NCBI GenBank assembly: GCA_002347405.1
Contig: DDXB01000055.1
Span: 1-53,586 of the forward strand
Origin: Rhodocyclaceae bacterium UBA2271
Lineage (GTDB): Bacteria > Pseudomonadota > Gammaproteobacteria > Burkholderiales > Rhodocyclaceae
Direction of reading: 5' to 3'
DNA: 53,586 bases
Shown: in pieces, positions 1 through 7,775 of the stretch
Position numbering within the stretch: the first letter of the stretch is position 1
Layout: the number at the start of each line of letters is the position of its first letter
The notes under the pieces: generated by a model
The model's database searches: none
Told to the model about the DNA's origin: nothing
The model's input: the letters and a program-made list of their open reading frames with translations, nothing else
Translations under genes and position numbers: made by a program

Positions 1-34
1 CCGTGTCCTCCGTGGTGAACTGCTTTTTCTGGGT
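1..34. repeat. Partial copy of the CTCCGTGGTGA repeat
   Basis: GTCCTCCGTGGTGAACTGCTTTT resembles the arm near 51890-51915 (GTCCTCCGTGGTGAGCCGC). The copy is cut by the window edge. Confidence 0.6.
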
Positions 35-511
35 TCATTCCACGCGGTACTGGAAACTGGCGCCGAGGCGGTCCTCGATGATGACCTGCAGGTGGCGCTG
101 GCCGGCGGGTTCGTGCGGGCCGATCTCCCATTCGCCAATAATCCTGCCATCTACGGGAACCAGCTGGCGCTGGCTGACCTGGTTGCGTCTCTGGGTTGCA
201 ATGTTCAGGCTCTCGGCGAGCGGATCTGCGGCTGCCGCAGCCTTGGCAGCCGTCGGCAACAGGTACTCTTCCCGGACCGACAGGCTGCGCCGCTTGGTGC
301 GTACTTCAATGACCCAGCCATAGCGTTGCCCCACCCGGTGGGGCACCACGTCCGTGGGCTCGAACGCCAGTTCGCCGGGTTTGCTGGCATCGAAAATGCC
401 GAATTCGGCACTGATGATTTCCACGGGGGCACCCGGCTGGGCCGGTGGCGCGGCACAAGCCGGGCCAGTCATGAAGACTGCGAGAAGTAGCAGTGCCTTG
501 CGGATAGCCAT
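35..511 (-). CDS. Hypothetical secreted protein
   Basis: The 158-residue product begins with a clear Sec signal peptide: a basic start (MAIRK), a leucine-rich core and an A-C-A-A-P cleavage region near residue 20. The mature part is charged and polar, contains no cysteine and has no membrane segment, so it is probably periplasmic. I recognise no catalytic motif and no named family. It starts 8 bases after the ubiC stop codon on the same strand, so the two are probably cotranscribed, but nothing in the protein links it to ubiquinone synthesis. The 3' end abuts a dispersed repeat at the window edge. The reading frame is well supported; the function is unknown. Confidence 0.75.
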   Translation of the reverse strand: MAIRKALLLLAVFMTGPACAAPPAQPGAPVEIISAEFGIFDASKPGELAFEPTDVVPHRVGQRYGWVIEVRTKRRSLSVREEYLLPTAAKAAAAADPLAESLNIATQRRNQVSQRQLVPVDGRIIGEWEIGPHEPAGQRHLQVIIEDRLGASFQYRVE

Positions 512-519
512 TGACTATC

Positions 520-1062
520 TCAAGTGAGCCGGGCAATGCCCGGCAGAAAAACCTCGGTCACCAGCAAGGGGCGACCTTGCCGGCTGAAGCGCGAACGCCG
601 TCCCCAAAGCGTGGGCAGTGGCGACCCCATGGCGGCTGCGGCGTGTTGCTGCAGGGGATGGGCTGGGGTGAGCCGCGCGGCAGTCAGCGGGCCGCGCTGG
701 ATGCCCGGGTCGGCAAACAGGGCGGCGCCGAGTGGCCGGCAGCCTATCGCCTGTGCCATGTGCCAGGCGCCGCGCAGATCGCGTGGCGCCATGATGCTAT
801 GGGCAAAAACCACCGGGATGCCGTCGGCGACCAGCAAGACTTCGCGCACCCAGGCGTGACGTCCTGCCGCAAGGCCGATCAGGGTGCGTTCGTCGCGGAA
901 GGGGCGAGCGCGTTCCTCGCACAACACCTGAACCTGAAACCTGTTGCAGCGGGCGACGATGCGGGCGGTGAGCGAGCCACGATCGATCAGCCAGGGGTGG
1001 AGGTAAAGCGGTGCGCCGACCAGGGCGGGGTGCGTTTTCCAGCGGAAATCCTGGCGTGACAT
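520..1062 (-). CDS. ubiC: Chorismate--pyruvate lyase UbiC
   Basis: UbiC removes pyruvate from chorismate to give 4-hydroxybenzoate, the ring precursor of ubiquinone, in the cytosol. The 180-residue protein shows the family landmarks in order: WLIDRGSLTARI near residue 24, WVREVLL containing the conserved Arg, VFAHS, a RPLGAALF segment and a C-terminal LLVTEVFLP whose Glu matches the catalytic acid. I chose the ATG at 1062 because the protein then begins MSRQDFRW, a normal UbiC start; an in-frame ATG at 1119 would add 19 unlikely residues. It is divergent from rapZ, with about 70 bp between the starts. ubiX lies 2 kb away, so two ubiquinone-related genes share this neighbourhood. Confidence 0.9.
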   Translation of the reverse strand: MSRQDFRWKTHPALVGAPLYLHPWLIDRGSLTARIVARCNRFQVQVLCEERARPFRDERTLIGLAAGRHAWVREVLLVADGIPVVFAHSIMAPRDLRGAWHMAQAIGCRPLGAALFADPGIQRGPLTAARLTPAHPLQQHAAAAMGSPLPTLWGRRSRFSRQGRPLLVTEVFLPGIARLT

Positions 1063-1133
1063 CGTTTGCTGCGGCCTGAAAGGAGAGGCCGGCGATGCTA
1101 CCATAGGGCGCGTCATCACCTCCCCTTTCAGCC

Positions 1134-1988
1134 ATGCAGCTTGTGCTCATCAGCGGTCTCTCCGGTTCCGGAAAATCCATCGCGTTGAACGTGCTGGAGG
1201 ATGCCGGCTACTTCTGCGTCGATAACCTGCCGGCGGCGTTGCTTTCCGGGCTGGCGGGCCACCTGCTGCGCGAGGAGCACGCACGTGTCGCCGTGGCGAT
1301 CGACATGCGCGGCGGCCGGGGGATTGCCGTGCTGCCGCCGCAATTGAAACAGCTCGCGGCGAACCAGATTGACGTGCGCATCGTTTTTCTCGATGCGCGC
1401 GACGAGGTACTTATCCAGCGGTTTTCCGAGACACGGCGCCGCCATCCCATGGCCGACGGCAAAATCACCTTGGCCGAAGCCATTGCCACGGAGCGCGAAG
1501 CGCTCGAAACGCTGCGCGGACTCGGGCACTGCATCGACACGAGCAACCTGCGGCCGAATGCATTGCGCGCGATGGTCAAGGAATTCATCGCCGTGGAGGT
1601 GGACGGAGTGGACGGATTGGGCCTGACGCTGCTGTTTCAGTCCTTCGGCTTCAAGCATGGCCTGCCGCTCGACGCCGATCTGGTTTTCGACGTGCGCTGC
1701 CTGCCGAACCCGCATTACGACCCGCTGCTGCGACCGCTCACCGGCCGCGATGCCGCGGTGATCGCCTTCCTCGAAGGTGAGCCGGAAGTGCAAAAGATGT
1801 TCGACGACATTCGCCGCTTTGTGGACGCGTGGCTGCCGGCCTATATCCGCGACAACCGCTCCTACCTCACCGTCGCGCTCGGCTGCACCGGCGGCCAGCA
1901 CCGCTCGGTGTGGTTCGCCGAAAAGCTGGCCGCATACTTCAAGGACAAGGCGCGCGTACTGGTGCGGCACCGTGCGTTGATGGTGTGA
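1134..1988 (+). CDS. rapZ: RNase adapter protein RapZ (nucleotide-binding)
   Basis: RapZ (YvcJ family) is a cytosolic nucleotide-binding adapter. In E. coli it binds GlmZ sRNA and guides RNase E, controlling glucosamine-6-phosphate synthase. The 284-residue length is typical. A P-loop GLSGSGKS occupies residues 8-15, followed by the family segment AGYFCVDNLP. The C-terminal RNA-binding half holds the hallmark GCTGGQHRSV. The ATG at 1134 gives the canonical MQLVLISGLSG start. In many betaproteobacteria rapZ sits near hprK or ptsN; here it is divergent from ubiC and followed by a repeat cluster and the NusG-II gene. Confidence 0.95.
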   Translation: MQLVLISGLSGSGKSIALNVLEDAGYFCVDNLPAALLSGLAGHLLREEHARVAVAIDMRGGRGIAVLPPQLKQLAANQIDVRIVFLDARDEVLIQRFSETRRRHPMADGKITLAEAIATEREALETLRGLGHCIDTSNLRPNALRAMVKEFIAVEVDGVDGLGLTLLFQSFGFKHGLPLDADLVFDVRCLPNPHYDPLLRPLTGRDAAVIAFLEGEPEVQKMFDDIRRFVDAWLPAYIRDNRSYLTVALGCTGGQHRSVWFAEKLAAYFKDKARVLVRHRALMV

Positions 1989-1989
1989 T

Positions 1990-2535
1990 GTGGTGAAATT
2001 ATGGCCCCCCCCGAAAACGCCGCTGCGCGGCGTTCTCCCCCCGGGGGGCGAAGAAACACTTGGGGCGGCCCGGCGTGCAATAAGTCACCCCCCGAAAACG
2101 CCGCTGCGCGACGTTCTCCCCCCAGGGGGCGAAGAAACACTTGGGGCGGCCCGGCGTGCTTCTTCCTGGCTTGGCCTGTTGCGTCCTGGCGACTGGGCAA
2201 CCATCCTGATAGCGGTGGGTGCCGTGGCAGCCTCCTTCCCGCTGCTCTGGACCAGCGGCAAGGCCGAGCGTGCCGTGGTGCGCCTTGACGGCCGCGTGGT
2301 GGCTGAATTCCCGCTCGCCGCGCCGCGCCGCTTTGCCGTGACCGGCCCGCTCGGCGACACGCTGATCGAGATTGCCCCCGGGCGCGCGCGCGTGCTGTCC
2401 GACCCCGGGCCGCGCCAGTATTGCGTGCAGCAGGGCTGGCTCACCCGTCCCAATGCCATCGCCATCTGTGCGCCCAATCATGTCAGCCTGAGCCTTTCCG
2501 GCCGCGACCCGCGTCATGACAGCATCAATTATTAA
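1990..2535 (+). CDS. NusG domain II-containing membrane-anchored protein
   Basis: From about residue 60 the protein matches the NusG domain II family. One membrane helix (ATILIAVGAVAASFPLLW) is followed by a small beta domain with APRRFAVTGPLG, GPRQYCVQQGWLTRP and AICAPNHVSL, ending in DSINY. Such proteins typically precede a Gx transporter, as here; the two genes overlap by 20 bases. The first ~57 codons are odd: they are two in-frame copies of a dispersed DNA repeat, read as PPKTPLRGVLPPGGEETLG and a near-identical second copy. The true start is therefore uncertain. The GTG at 1990 keeps the repeat in the protein, whereas a TTG or similar start near 2175 would give the normal family length. 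The role of the family is poorly defined. Confidence 0.75.
   Translation: MVKLWPPPKTPLRGVLPPGGEETLGAARRAISHPPKTPLRDVLPPGGEETLGAARRASSWLGLLRPGDWATILIAVGAVAASFPLLWTSGKAERAVVRLDGRVVAEFPLAAPRRFAVTGPLGDTLIEIAPGRARVLSDPGPRQYCVQQGWLTRPNAIAICAPNHVSLSLSGRDPRHDSINY
2005..2159 (+). repeat. Two tandem copies of an ~81-bp GC-rich repeat (family A)
   Basis: Two copies offset by 81 bases share a C-run, GAAAACGCCGCTGCGC, a GCGTTCTCCCCC stretch, a G-run with GCGAAGAAACAC and the terminal TTGGGGCGGCCCGGCGTGC. Each contains a self-complementary core. A third copy lies at 12069-12137. Here the repeat falls at the start of the NusG-II gene and is open in that frame. Confidence 0.9.
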
Positions 2536-3031
2536 GCTGAAGATTTCAGACGAGGATCGGCGCATCGCCCGCTATGCGGCGGCGGCGATTGCGCTGACGG
2601 TGGTCGAGGCGGTGTTGCCATCGCCGTTGCCGGGGGTGAAGCCGGGACTCGCCAATATTGTCGTACTGGTGGTGCTGGCGCGTTACGGTTGGCGTGCTGC
2701 GGCCTGGGTGTCATTGCTGCGCGTCGTCGCCGGCAGCCTGCTGCTGGGTCAGTTCCTCGCGCCGGGTTTCTTTCTTGGCCTGGTCGGTGCATTGGCCAGC
2801 CTGGCCGTGCTGGCGGTCGCCGTGCGCCTGCCGCAACGCTGGTTCGGACCGGTGACGGCGAGTGTCATGGCGGCCTTCGCCCACATCGGCGGGCAACTAT
2901 TGCTGGCACGTTTATGGCTGGTGCCGCACGACGGCGTGTTTTACCTGGCACCGGTGTTTGCCGCGAGTGCGCTGATTTTCGGTATCGTGAACGGCCTGGT
3001 CGTTGCACGACTGTTGCGGGATGCAAAATGA
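2516..3031 (+). CDS. Gx transporter family protein (heptaprenyl diphosphate synthase component I-like)
   Basis: The 171-residue, very hydrophobic protein has four to five predicted membrane helices. It carries the conserved family stretch of a hydrophobic helix, VLPSPLPGVKPGLANIVVLV, and later QFLAPGFFLGLVGAL. The family, annotated as Gx transporter or heptaprenyl diphosphate synthase component I, is regarded as an integral-membrane transporter-like component; its substrate is not established. Its start overlaps the NusG-II stop by 20 bases and its stop overlaps the ubiX start as ATGA, so the three genes are probably translationally coupled. Confidence 0.85.
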   Translation: MTASIIKLKISDEDRRIARYAAAAIALTVVEAVLPSPLPGVKPGLANIVVLVVLARYGWRAAAWVSLLRVVAGSLLLGQFLAPGFFLGLVGALASLAVLAVAVRLPQRWFGPVTASVMAAFAHIGGQLLLARLWLVPHDGVFYLAPVFAASALIFGIVNGLVVARLLRDAK

Positions 3032-3672
3032 GTAGAACCATTGCCACTATTGCCGTTGCCTGGACCGGCGCTTCCGGCTTGCCCTATGGCTTGCGCCTGG
3101 TCGACTGCCTGCTGGCCGCCGGCTGCAAGGTCTGGCTGATGTATTCGCAGGCCGCGCAGATCGTCGCCAAGCAGGAAACCGATCTCGTGTTGCCGACGCA
3201 ACCGCGCGCGGCACAGCGTCTGCTGGCTGCACGCTTCAACGACCAACAAGGCCGGCTGACCGTGTTCGGCCGTGATGACTGGAATGCGCCGCCGGCATCA
3301 GGCTCAAATCCGCCAGACGCCTATGTGATCTGCCCCTGCACCATGGGGACGCTGGCCGAGGTGGCGGCGGGCACCGCCAAGGACCTGATCACGCGCGCTG
3401 CCGATGTCGTGCTCAAGGAAGGCCGCCCGCTGATTCTTGTGCCGCGCGAAACGCCGCTGTCGACCCTGCACCTCGAGAACATGCTGAAGCTCAGCCGCGC
3501 CGGTGCGGTAATTCTCCCGCCCAATCCCGGCTTCTATCACCGGCCGCAGAACATTGACGGCCTGGTCGACTTCGTCGTGGCCCGCATCCTCGACCGACTG
3601 GCCGTGCCCCATGACCTGATGCCGCGCTGGGGAGGGGGAGTCGACGACTCCCGCTCCCCAGGGGAAAAATAA
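3028..3672 (+). CDS. ubiX: Flavin prenyltransferase UbiX
   Basis: UbiX attaches a dimethylallyl group to FMN to make the prenylated flavin cofactor of UbiD-type decarboxylases. The protein begins with the FMN-binding signature (VAWTGASGLPYGLRLVDCLL) near residue 10. It also carries CPCTMGTLAEVAAGTA, the RPLILVPRETPLS block and ILPPNPGFYHRP, all typical of the family. The ATG at 3028 overlaps the preceding stop (ATGA) and gives 214 residues. The last ~16 residues (after LMPRW) are not family-like; they are encoded by a 35-bp palindrome at 3627-3661, so the native 3' end seems to have been replaced or extended by a repeat. The core enzyme looks intact. Confidence 0.92.
   Translation: MSRTIATIAVAWTGASGLPYGLRLVDCLLAAGCKVWLMYSQAAQIVAKQETDLVLPTQPRAAQRLLAARFNDQQGRLTVFGRDDWNAPPASGSNPPDAYVICPCTMGTLAEVAAGTAKDLITRAADVVLKEGRPLILVPRETPLSTLHLENMLKLSRAGAVILPPNPGFYHRPQNIDGLVDFVVARILDRLAVPHDLMPRWGGGVDDSRSPGEK
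3627..3661. repeat. 35-bp near-perfect palindrome at the 3' end of ubiX
   Basis: Arms of 17 bases (3627-3643 and 3645-3661) around a single central A match at 16 of 17 positions. The arms begin CTGGGGAG and end AGTCG at the centre. It is translated as the C-terminal tail of UbiX. There is no downstream T-run, so it is not a simple intrinsic terminator. Confidence 0.85.
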
Positions 3673-3717
3673 TGTCACGCCACCTCCCATCCTCCCCCTC
3701 GCAGGGCGGCGACTGAA

Positions 3718-4317
3718 ATGAGCCTGCCGACCGACATCCCCCTGTTTCTGCTCAACACCGTGCTGAACTCGGGTGGCAGCCTGTCCCTGCGCGTATTCGA
3801 GGCGCGTTACATGGACATGGTGAAGGACTGCCTGCGTGCGCAGACACCGTTTGGCGTCTGCCTGATCGAGCAGGGCGAAGAGGTCATCAGCTTGCCGGAT
3901 CGACCCGGAGCAACCGTGCCGCATCTGGTGGGGACGCTGGCAACCATCGCCGATTGGGACATGCCGCAAATGGGCATTCTCAACATCGTTGCCCATGGTG
4001 GCGCCCGGTTCCGTATTCTTGAACATCGGCTGGCGATGAACGGCCTGATGCGTGCCGCGATTGAACTCCTGCCCGATCCGCCGGTGACCCCCATCCCCGG
4101 TGATTACGCGCGACTTGTCCCGATGCTGCGGGCGCTGATCGAAGGCCTGGAACAGGGCAAACCGCCCGAACCGCACCGGTTTTACGACGCCGCCTGGGTG
4201 GCGGATCGCTGGGCGGAGCTTCTGCCGTTGCCGCTGCCGACGCGGCAACAATTGCTGGAACTGGATGACGGCATAGCGCGACTGGAAGCAATCTACCGGT
4301 TTCTAGAGCGATCTTGA
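3718..4317 (+). CDS. LON peptidase substrate-binding domain protein
   Basis: This 199-residue cytosolic protein is a stand-alone Lon N-terminal (PUA-like) domain. It opens with the characteristic DIPLFLLNTVLNSGG, then LRVFEARYMDMVKDCL, then FGVCLIEQGEEV and a GTLATIADWD strand, as in proteins of the YcaL/LonN group found in most beta- and gammaproteobacteria. No AAA+ or protease domain is present. The function is unproven; substrate or peptide recognition is assumed from the Lon domain. It follows ubiX by 45 bp on the same strand and may belong to the same transcript. Confidence 0.88.
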   Translation: MSLPTDIPLFLLNTVLNSGGSLSLRVFEARYMDMVKDCLRAQTPFGVCLIEQGEEVISLPDRPGATVPHLVGTLATIADWDMPQMGILNIVAHGGARFRILEHRLAMNGLMRAAIELLPDPPVTPIPGDYARLVPMLRALIEGLEQGKPPEPHRFYDAAWVADRWAELLPLPLPTRQQLLELDDGIARLEAIYRFLERS

Positions 4318-4372
4318 ACGGCGGGGCCAGTAAAACACGAGCGGGCGATTTTGCGCCGAATGTGGCGGGCTG

Positions 4373-4396
4373 AAAGTCGGCGCTGGCAAGACGGCG
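4373..4396 (+). repeat. Core repeat AAAGTCGGCGCTGGC, copy 1 (intergenic)
   Basis: The 15-base core is followed by AAGACGGCG. This is one of nine copies in the window and one of two that lie outside a gene. Confidence 0.85.
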
Positions 4397-4411
4397 TTAA
4401 ATCCACCTAAA

Positions 4412-4447
4412 TTTCATGATCGGGGGCGCTCGCCCCCGATCATGAAA
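4412..4447. repeat. Perfect 36-bp palindrome
   Basis: The arms at 4412-4428 and 4431-4447 are perfectly complementary over 17 bases with a 2-base loop (CT). Each arm reads TTTCATGATCGGGGGCG on its own strand. It lies between two convergent genes and could work as a bidirectional terminator. However, the symmetric A/T ends and length also fit a palindromic repeat element. Confidence 0.9.
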
Positions 4448-4663
4448 CCGCCCGTCCCCCTTCTCCCCCTCGCGGGGGGTTCTGAACGGCTCGCTTTAGC
4501 TCGCTTATTACGAGGTAGTTTGTTTTGGCACGCGGCGCCAGCCGCAACCCGCGCCAGACACGGACGAGGGCACCCCGTAACAAACGCGCGCAGCGCGTCA
4601 ACAGTCACCCCTCCCGTGAGGGAGGGGCCGGGGGAGGGCGGGCCTGATTGGGTCTTAAACTGT

Positions 4664-4969
4664 TCAGCCGATCACGTGATCGGCAACATCCACGCGTACC
4701 GCCGGGCGCTGCAGCACGGCTGCGACGGCATCGGCATAACGCTTTGCCCACTCACCGGCTTCGGCAAAGCGTTTTTCGCCGGCATACTCGGCAATACCAA
4801 GAATCTTGTCGAGCACCAATACCTTGCCCATCGGGTTGGTCGTCTCGCACTCCAGCTCTTCCCACTGCGCATTCAGCCACTGGCCGGCCTCGTCGCGCGA
4901 CATCCCGGTGTGGGCGATGAGCTCATATTCATGGACGCGGTCAAAAACGACCTTGACGATACTCGACAT
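4664..4969 (-). CDS. Small conserved-looking hypothetical protein
   Basis: This encodes 101 residues starting MSSIVKVVFDRVHEYELIAHTG, rich in Glu, Ala and Trp (GQWLNAQWEELECETTNP), with an amphipathic helical second half. It has no signal peptide or membrane segment, so it is probably cytosolic. The ATG at 4969 is preceded by an excellent ribosome binding site (GAGGAGGGAAGC), which decides this start over longer upstream options. I do not recognise the family. It is divergent from the PPDK-like gene with a 204-bp shared promoter region. Its last codons overlap an 18-bp perfect palindrome (4667-4684, GCCGATCACGTGATCGGC). Confidence 0.75.
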   Translation of the reverse strand: MSSIVKVVFDRVHEYELIAHTGMSRDEAGQWLNAQWEELECETTNPMGKVLVLDKILGIAEYAGEKRFAEAGEWAKRYADAVAAVLQRPAVRVDVADHVIG

Positions 4970-5042
4970 GTTGCTTCCCTCCTCAGCGTTATGACTGGAT
5001 TCTGCCGTCCCTGCGACAGGAAAACAATCGTCCCGGCGACAT

Positions 5043-5072
5043 TTGACATTCTTTTTTTGGATGCCGTTATAC
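5043..5072 (+). promoter_or_regulatory. Candidate sigma-70 promoter for the PPDK-like gene
   Basis: TTGACA (5043-5048) and TTATAC (5067-5072) are separated by 18 bases that include a T-run. The site lies about 100 bases upstream of the ATG at 5174 and is the best promoter match in this divergent region. Confidence 0.5.
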
Positions 5073-5173
5073 AGGCGAGTATAAGCCAGCTTTCCCCCAA
5101 TTCCCCCTCCCGAAGCCGGGTGTCGGCGGAAGCCGCCTATACAATAGGCAGCCATCGCGCCAAGGTGTCTTTC

Positions 5174-7732
5174 ATGAGCCCATCCTTTGTCCCCACCACC
5201 GGCCTGCCGGAACTCGATGCGGTGTTGCGCGGTGTGCAGCGCGGCGACAACCTCGTCTGGCAGATTCAATCGCTTGACGAATACTTTGCACTGGTCAGGC
5301 CATATGCCGCGGCGGCACGGCTGCAGCAGCGCCGCTTGATCTATTTCCGCTTTGCCGCGCATCCGCCGCTGCTCACGGTTGCCGACGGCGCGGAAATCCA
5401 GCGTCCACGGCCTGCCGACGGCTTCGATGCCTTTGTCGATCAGGTGCATTCGGTAATCGAGGCGGCCGGGCGCGAGACGCTGTATGTCTTCGATTGCCTG
5501 TCGGACCTCGCCGATGCCTGGCAGTCCGACCGCATGCTGGGAAATTTCTTCCTGCTGACCTGCCCGCGCCTGCTGGATCTTGAGACCGTGACCTACTTCG
5601 GCGTCTACCGCAATCGTCACGCCCAGTCGGCCATGGCGGTGATTACCGAAACGACGCAGTTCCTGATCGATCTCTTCCATTCCCGCGGGCGTTTCTACCT
5701 GCGCCCGATCAAGGTGCAGCATCGTTCCTCGGCCGCGATGGACCTGATTCACGCCTGGGATGCGGACGACCATTTTCGTCCGGTGCGGGACAGCGGCACG
5801 GTCGCGGAGATCCTCTCAAACTCGCAATGGCCGGGGCTGGAGGACAACCATATCGCCAGCCACTGGGAGAAGGAGTTTGCCGCGGCGAAGCTGGTGGCGG
5901 CGGCGCATTCGGCGGGTTTCCCCGATCCCGCCGAGGCCGAGTGGTTTGAACGCCTCAGCCGGATGGTGTTTCCCGGCGATCCGTCCATGGCGCGGCTGGC
6001 GGACGAATACCTGACCCTCGACGACCTGCTGACGGTGCGCCGGCGCATGATCGGCAATGGCACCATCGGCGGCAAGGCGCTCGGCATGCTGCTGGCACGC
6101 GCGATCCTGCGCCGCGACGCCAGCACCCTGACCGCCGAACTCGAAGCCCACGATTCGTTCTATGTCGGCACCGAAGTCTTCGACACCTTTTTCGTCCATA
6201 ACGGCCTGTGGTGGATTCGTCGCCACCAGAGCGATCCGGCGACCTTCCTCACCGATCTCGACACGGCGCGTGCCCGCATCATGGCGGGTAAGTTTTCACG
6301 CTCGACGCTGCGGCAGTTCGAGGCCATGCTGGATTATTTCGGCGAATGGCCGTTCATCGTGCGCTCCAGTTCGCGTCTGGAGGATTGCTACGGCAACGCC
6401 TTCGCCGGGCAGTACGACAGCGTGTTCTGCCCGAACCGCGGCCCCTGGGAGAACCGCCTCAACGACCTGCTCGACGCCGTCCGGCAGGTCTATGCCAGCA
6501 CCCTGAGCGAAGCGGCGTTGCGCTACCGCGAACGGCGCGGCCTGATCGGCGAAAACGAGCAGATGGCGCTGCTGATCATGCGCGTCTCGGGCACGGCCGG
6601 CGGCCGCTACTTCCACCCGCATGCCGCCGGCGTCGGCCTGTCGATCAATCCCTATCCCTGGAATCCCCGCATCGACATGAAGGCCGGCGTGATCCGGCTG
6701 GTGGCGGGCCTCGGCACCCGCGCGGTGGATCGCTCTGACGACGACTACACGCGGCTGGTGGCGCTGAACGCTCCCGAACTGCGCCCGGAAACGAATTTCG
6801 GCGCCATCGCCCGCCACGCCCAGCGGCGCATGGATGCGCTCGATCTCGAGGAAAATCGCCTCGTTTCAGGGCTGTTCGCCGAGATGGTGCGCGACCAGCC
6901 GGATTTCCCGCTGGCGTTGTTTACCACCCGGGAGGAGCCCGGCAAGCCCGCCTTCCTCACCTTCGACCAGTTGATCGAGGCGACGCCGTTCATCGACGAC
7001 ATGCGCAAGATGCTGCGCCATCTGCATTCCGCCTACCAGCATCCCGTGGAAATCGAGTTCGCACTCAACATCCTGCCGAGCGGCGCTTATCGCATCAACC
7101 TCCTGCAGTGCCGGCCAATGCAGGTGCGCAATGTCGAGGGCATGGTCTCGGTCGCTCCGCCCACCGACGTGCCGCACCTGATCGATACCCGCGGGGCGGT
7201 GATCGGTCCCAGCCGGGTGATCAATCCCGACCGGGTGGTCTATGTCGTGCCGGCGGTCTATGGTCAGCTCAACCAGGAGGATCGCCTCGCCGTGACCCGC
7301 ATCATCGGCCGCATCAATCAGGCCAGTCGCGACCGCACGCTGCTGATGCTCGGTCCGGGGCGCTGGGGAACGCGCGACCTCTGGCTGGGCTTGCCGGTGA
7401 ACTTCGGCGAGATCAATCATGTCGCCGCGCTGTGCGAGATTGTCGGCATGCACGAAAGCCTGATTCCCGACGTGTCCCTCGGCACCCACTTCCTCAACGA
7501 ACTGATCGAGGCGGACATGCTGTACTTCGCGCTGTTCCCCGGGCGGCCGGATAACGCCATCGACGAGGCCGCGCTGCTCTGCCTGCCGAATCGCCTTGGC
7601 GAAATCCTGCCCGACGCCCAGCGCTGGACGTCTGCGGTGTTCGTCGCCGACATCGCTCCGGGGACCATGAGCCTGTATGCCGATGCCGAACGCCAGCAGG
7701 TTGTCGTGACACTCGATCAGCGCAGCGATTGA
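5174..7732 (+). CDS. PEP/pyruvate-binding (PPDK N-terminal, ATP-grasp) domain protein with N-terminal KaiC/RecA-like region
   Basis: This 852-residue soluble protein has two parts. Residues 1-200 resemble a degenerate RecA/KaiC fold (GLPELDAVLRGVQRGDNLVW, then an ETLYVFDCLSDLADAW strand), without a recognisable P-loop. From about residue 290 comes a pyruvate-phosphate-dikinase ATP-binding domain: NGTIGGKALGML, PFIVRSSSRLEDCYGNAFAGQ near 394-415, and the closing IEFALN and LLQCRPMQ near 645. A further ~190 residues with MLGPGRWGTRDLWLGLPVNF follow. There is no phosphohistidine swivelling domain and no PEP/TIM-barrel domain, so it is not a complete PEP synthase or PPDK. It may be a phosphotransferase acting on a separate carrier. 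I chose the ATG at 5174 because longer in-frame starts run through repeats and the divergent gene. Confidence 0.8.
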   Translation: MSPSFVPTTGLPELDAVLRGVQRGDNLVWQIQSLDEYFALVRPYAAAARLQQRRLIYFRFAAHPPLLTVADGAEIQRPRPADGFDAFVDQVHSVIEAAGRETLYVFDCLSDLADAWQSDRMLGNFFLLTCPRLLDLETVTYFGVYRNRHAQSAMAVITETTQFLIDLFHSRGRFYLRPIKVQHRSSAAMDLIHAWDADDHFRPVRDSGTVAEILSNSQWPGLEDNHIASHWEKEFAAAKLVAAAHSAGFPDPAEAEWFERLSRMVFPGDPSMARLADEYLTLDDLLTVRRRMIGNGTIGGKALGMLLARAILRRDASTLTAELEAHDSFYVGTEVFDTFFVHNGLWWIRRHQSDPATFLTDLDTARARIMAGKFSRSTLRQFEAMLDYFGEWPFIVRSSSRLEDCYGNAFAGQYDSVFCPNRGPWENRLNDLLDAVRQVYASTLSEAALRYRERRGLIGENEQMALLIMRVSGTAGGRYFHPHAAGVGLSINPYPWNPRIDMKAGVIRLVAGLGTRAVDRSDDDYTRLVALNAPELRPETNFGAIARHAQRRMDALDLEENRLVSGLFAEMVRDQPDFPLALFTTREEPGKPAFLTFDQLIEATPFIDDMRKMLRHLHSAYQHPVEIEFALNILPSGAYRINLLQCRPMQVRNVEGMVSVAPPTDVPHLIDTRGAVIGPSRVINPDRVVYVVPAVYGQLNQEDRLAVTRIIGRINQASRDRTLLMLGPGRWGTRDLWLGLPVNFGEINHVAALCEIVGMHESLIPDVSLGTHFLNELIEADMLYFALFPGRPDNAIDEAALLCLPNRLGEILPDAQRWTSAVFVADIAPGTMSLYADAERQQVVVTLDQRSD

Positions 7733-7775
7733 CGGACGGGACAAACTTCGCCGAACTGACATGCCATGCCAAACA

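Larger units (their letters stand above)
4318..4663. other. Repeat-rich intergenic spacer
   Basis: Between the Lon-N gene and the convergent small gene I find no credible gene. It holds a core repeat at 4373, a perfect 36-bp palindrome (4412-4447), a purine/pyrimidine-rich stretch with CCCCCTCGCGGGGGG (about 4466-4480) and a second hairpin around 4606-4650 (CACCCCTCCCGTGAGGGAGGGG). An open frame crosses it in phase with the downstream large gene, but its composition and the opposing gene argue against translation. Confidence 0.7.

Noticed and set aside
4412..4447. Intrinsic terminator
   Set aside because: The stem is strong but no T-run of useful length follows on either side, so termination is possible but not supported.
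4442..5173. In-frame N-terminal extension (about 244 codons) of the PPDK-like gene
   Set aside because: It runs through repeats and the whole antisense small gene, which has a strong ribosome site; the family-like sequence begins at ATG 5174.
4970..5773. Long minus-strand frame extending the 101-residue gene upstream to 5773
   Set aside because: Most of it is antisense to the PPDK-like gene, and the internal ATG at 4969 has the only good ribosome site.
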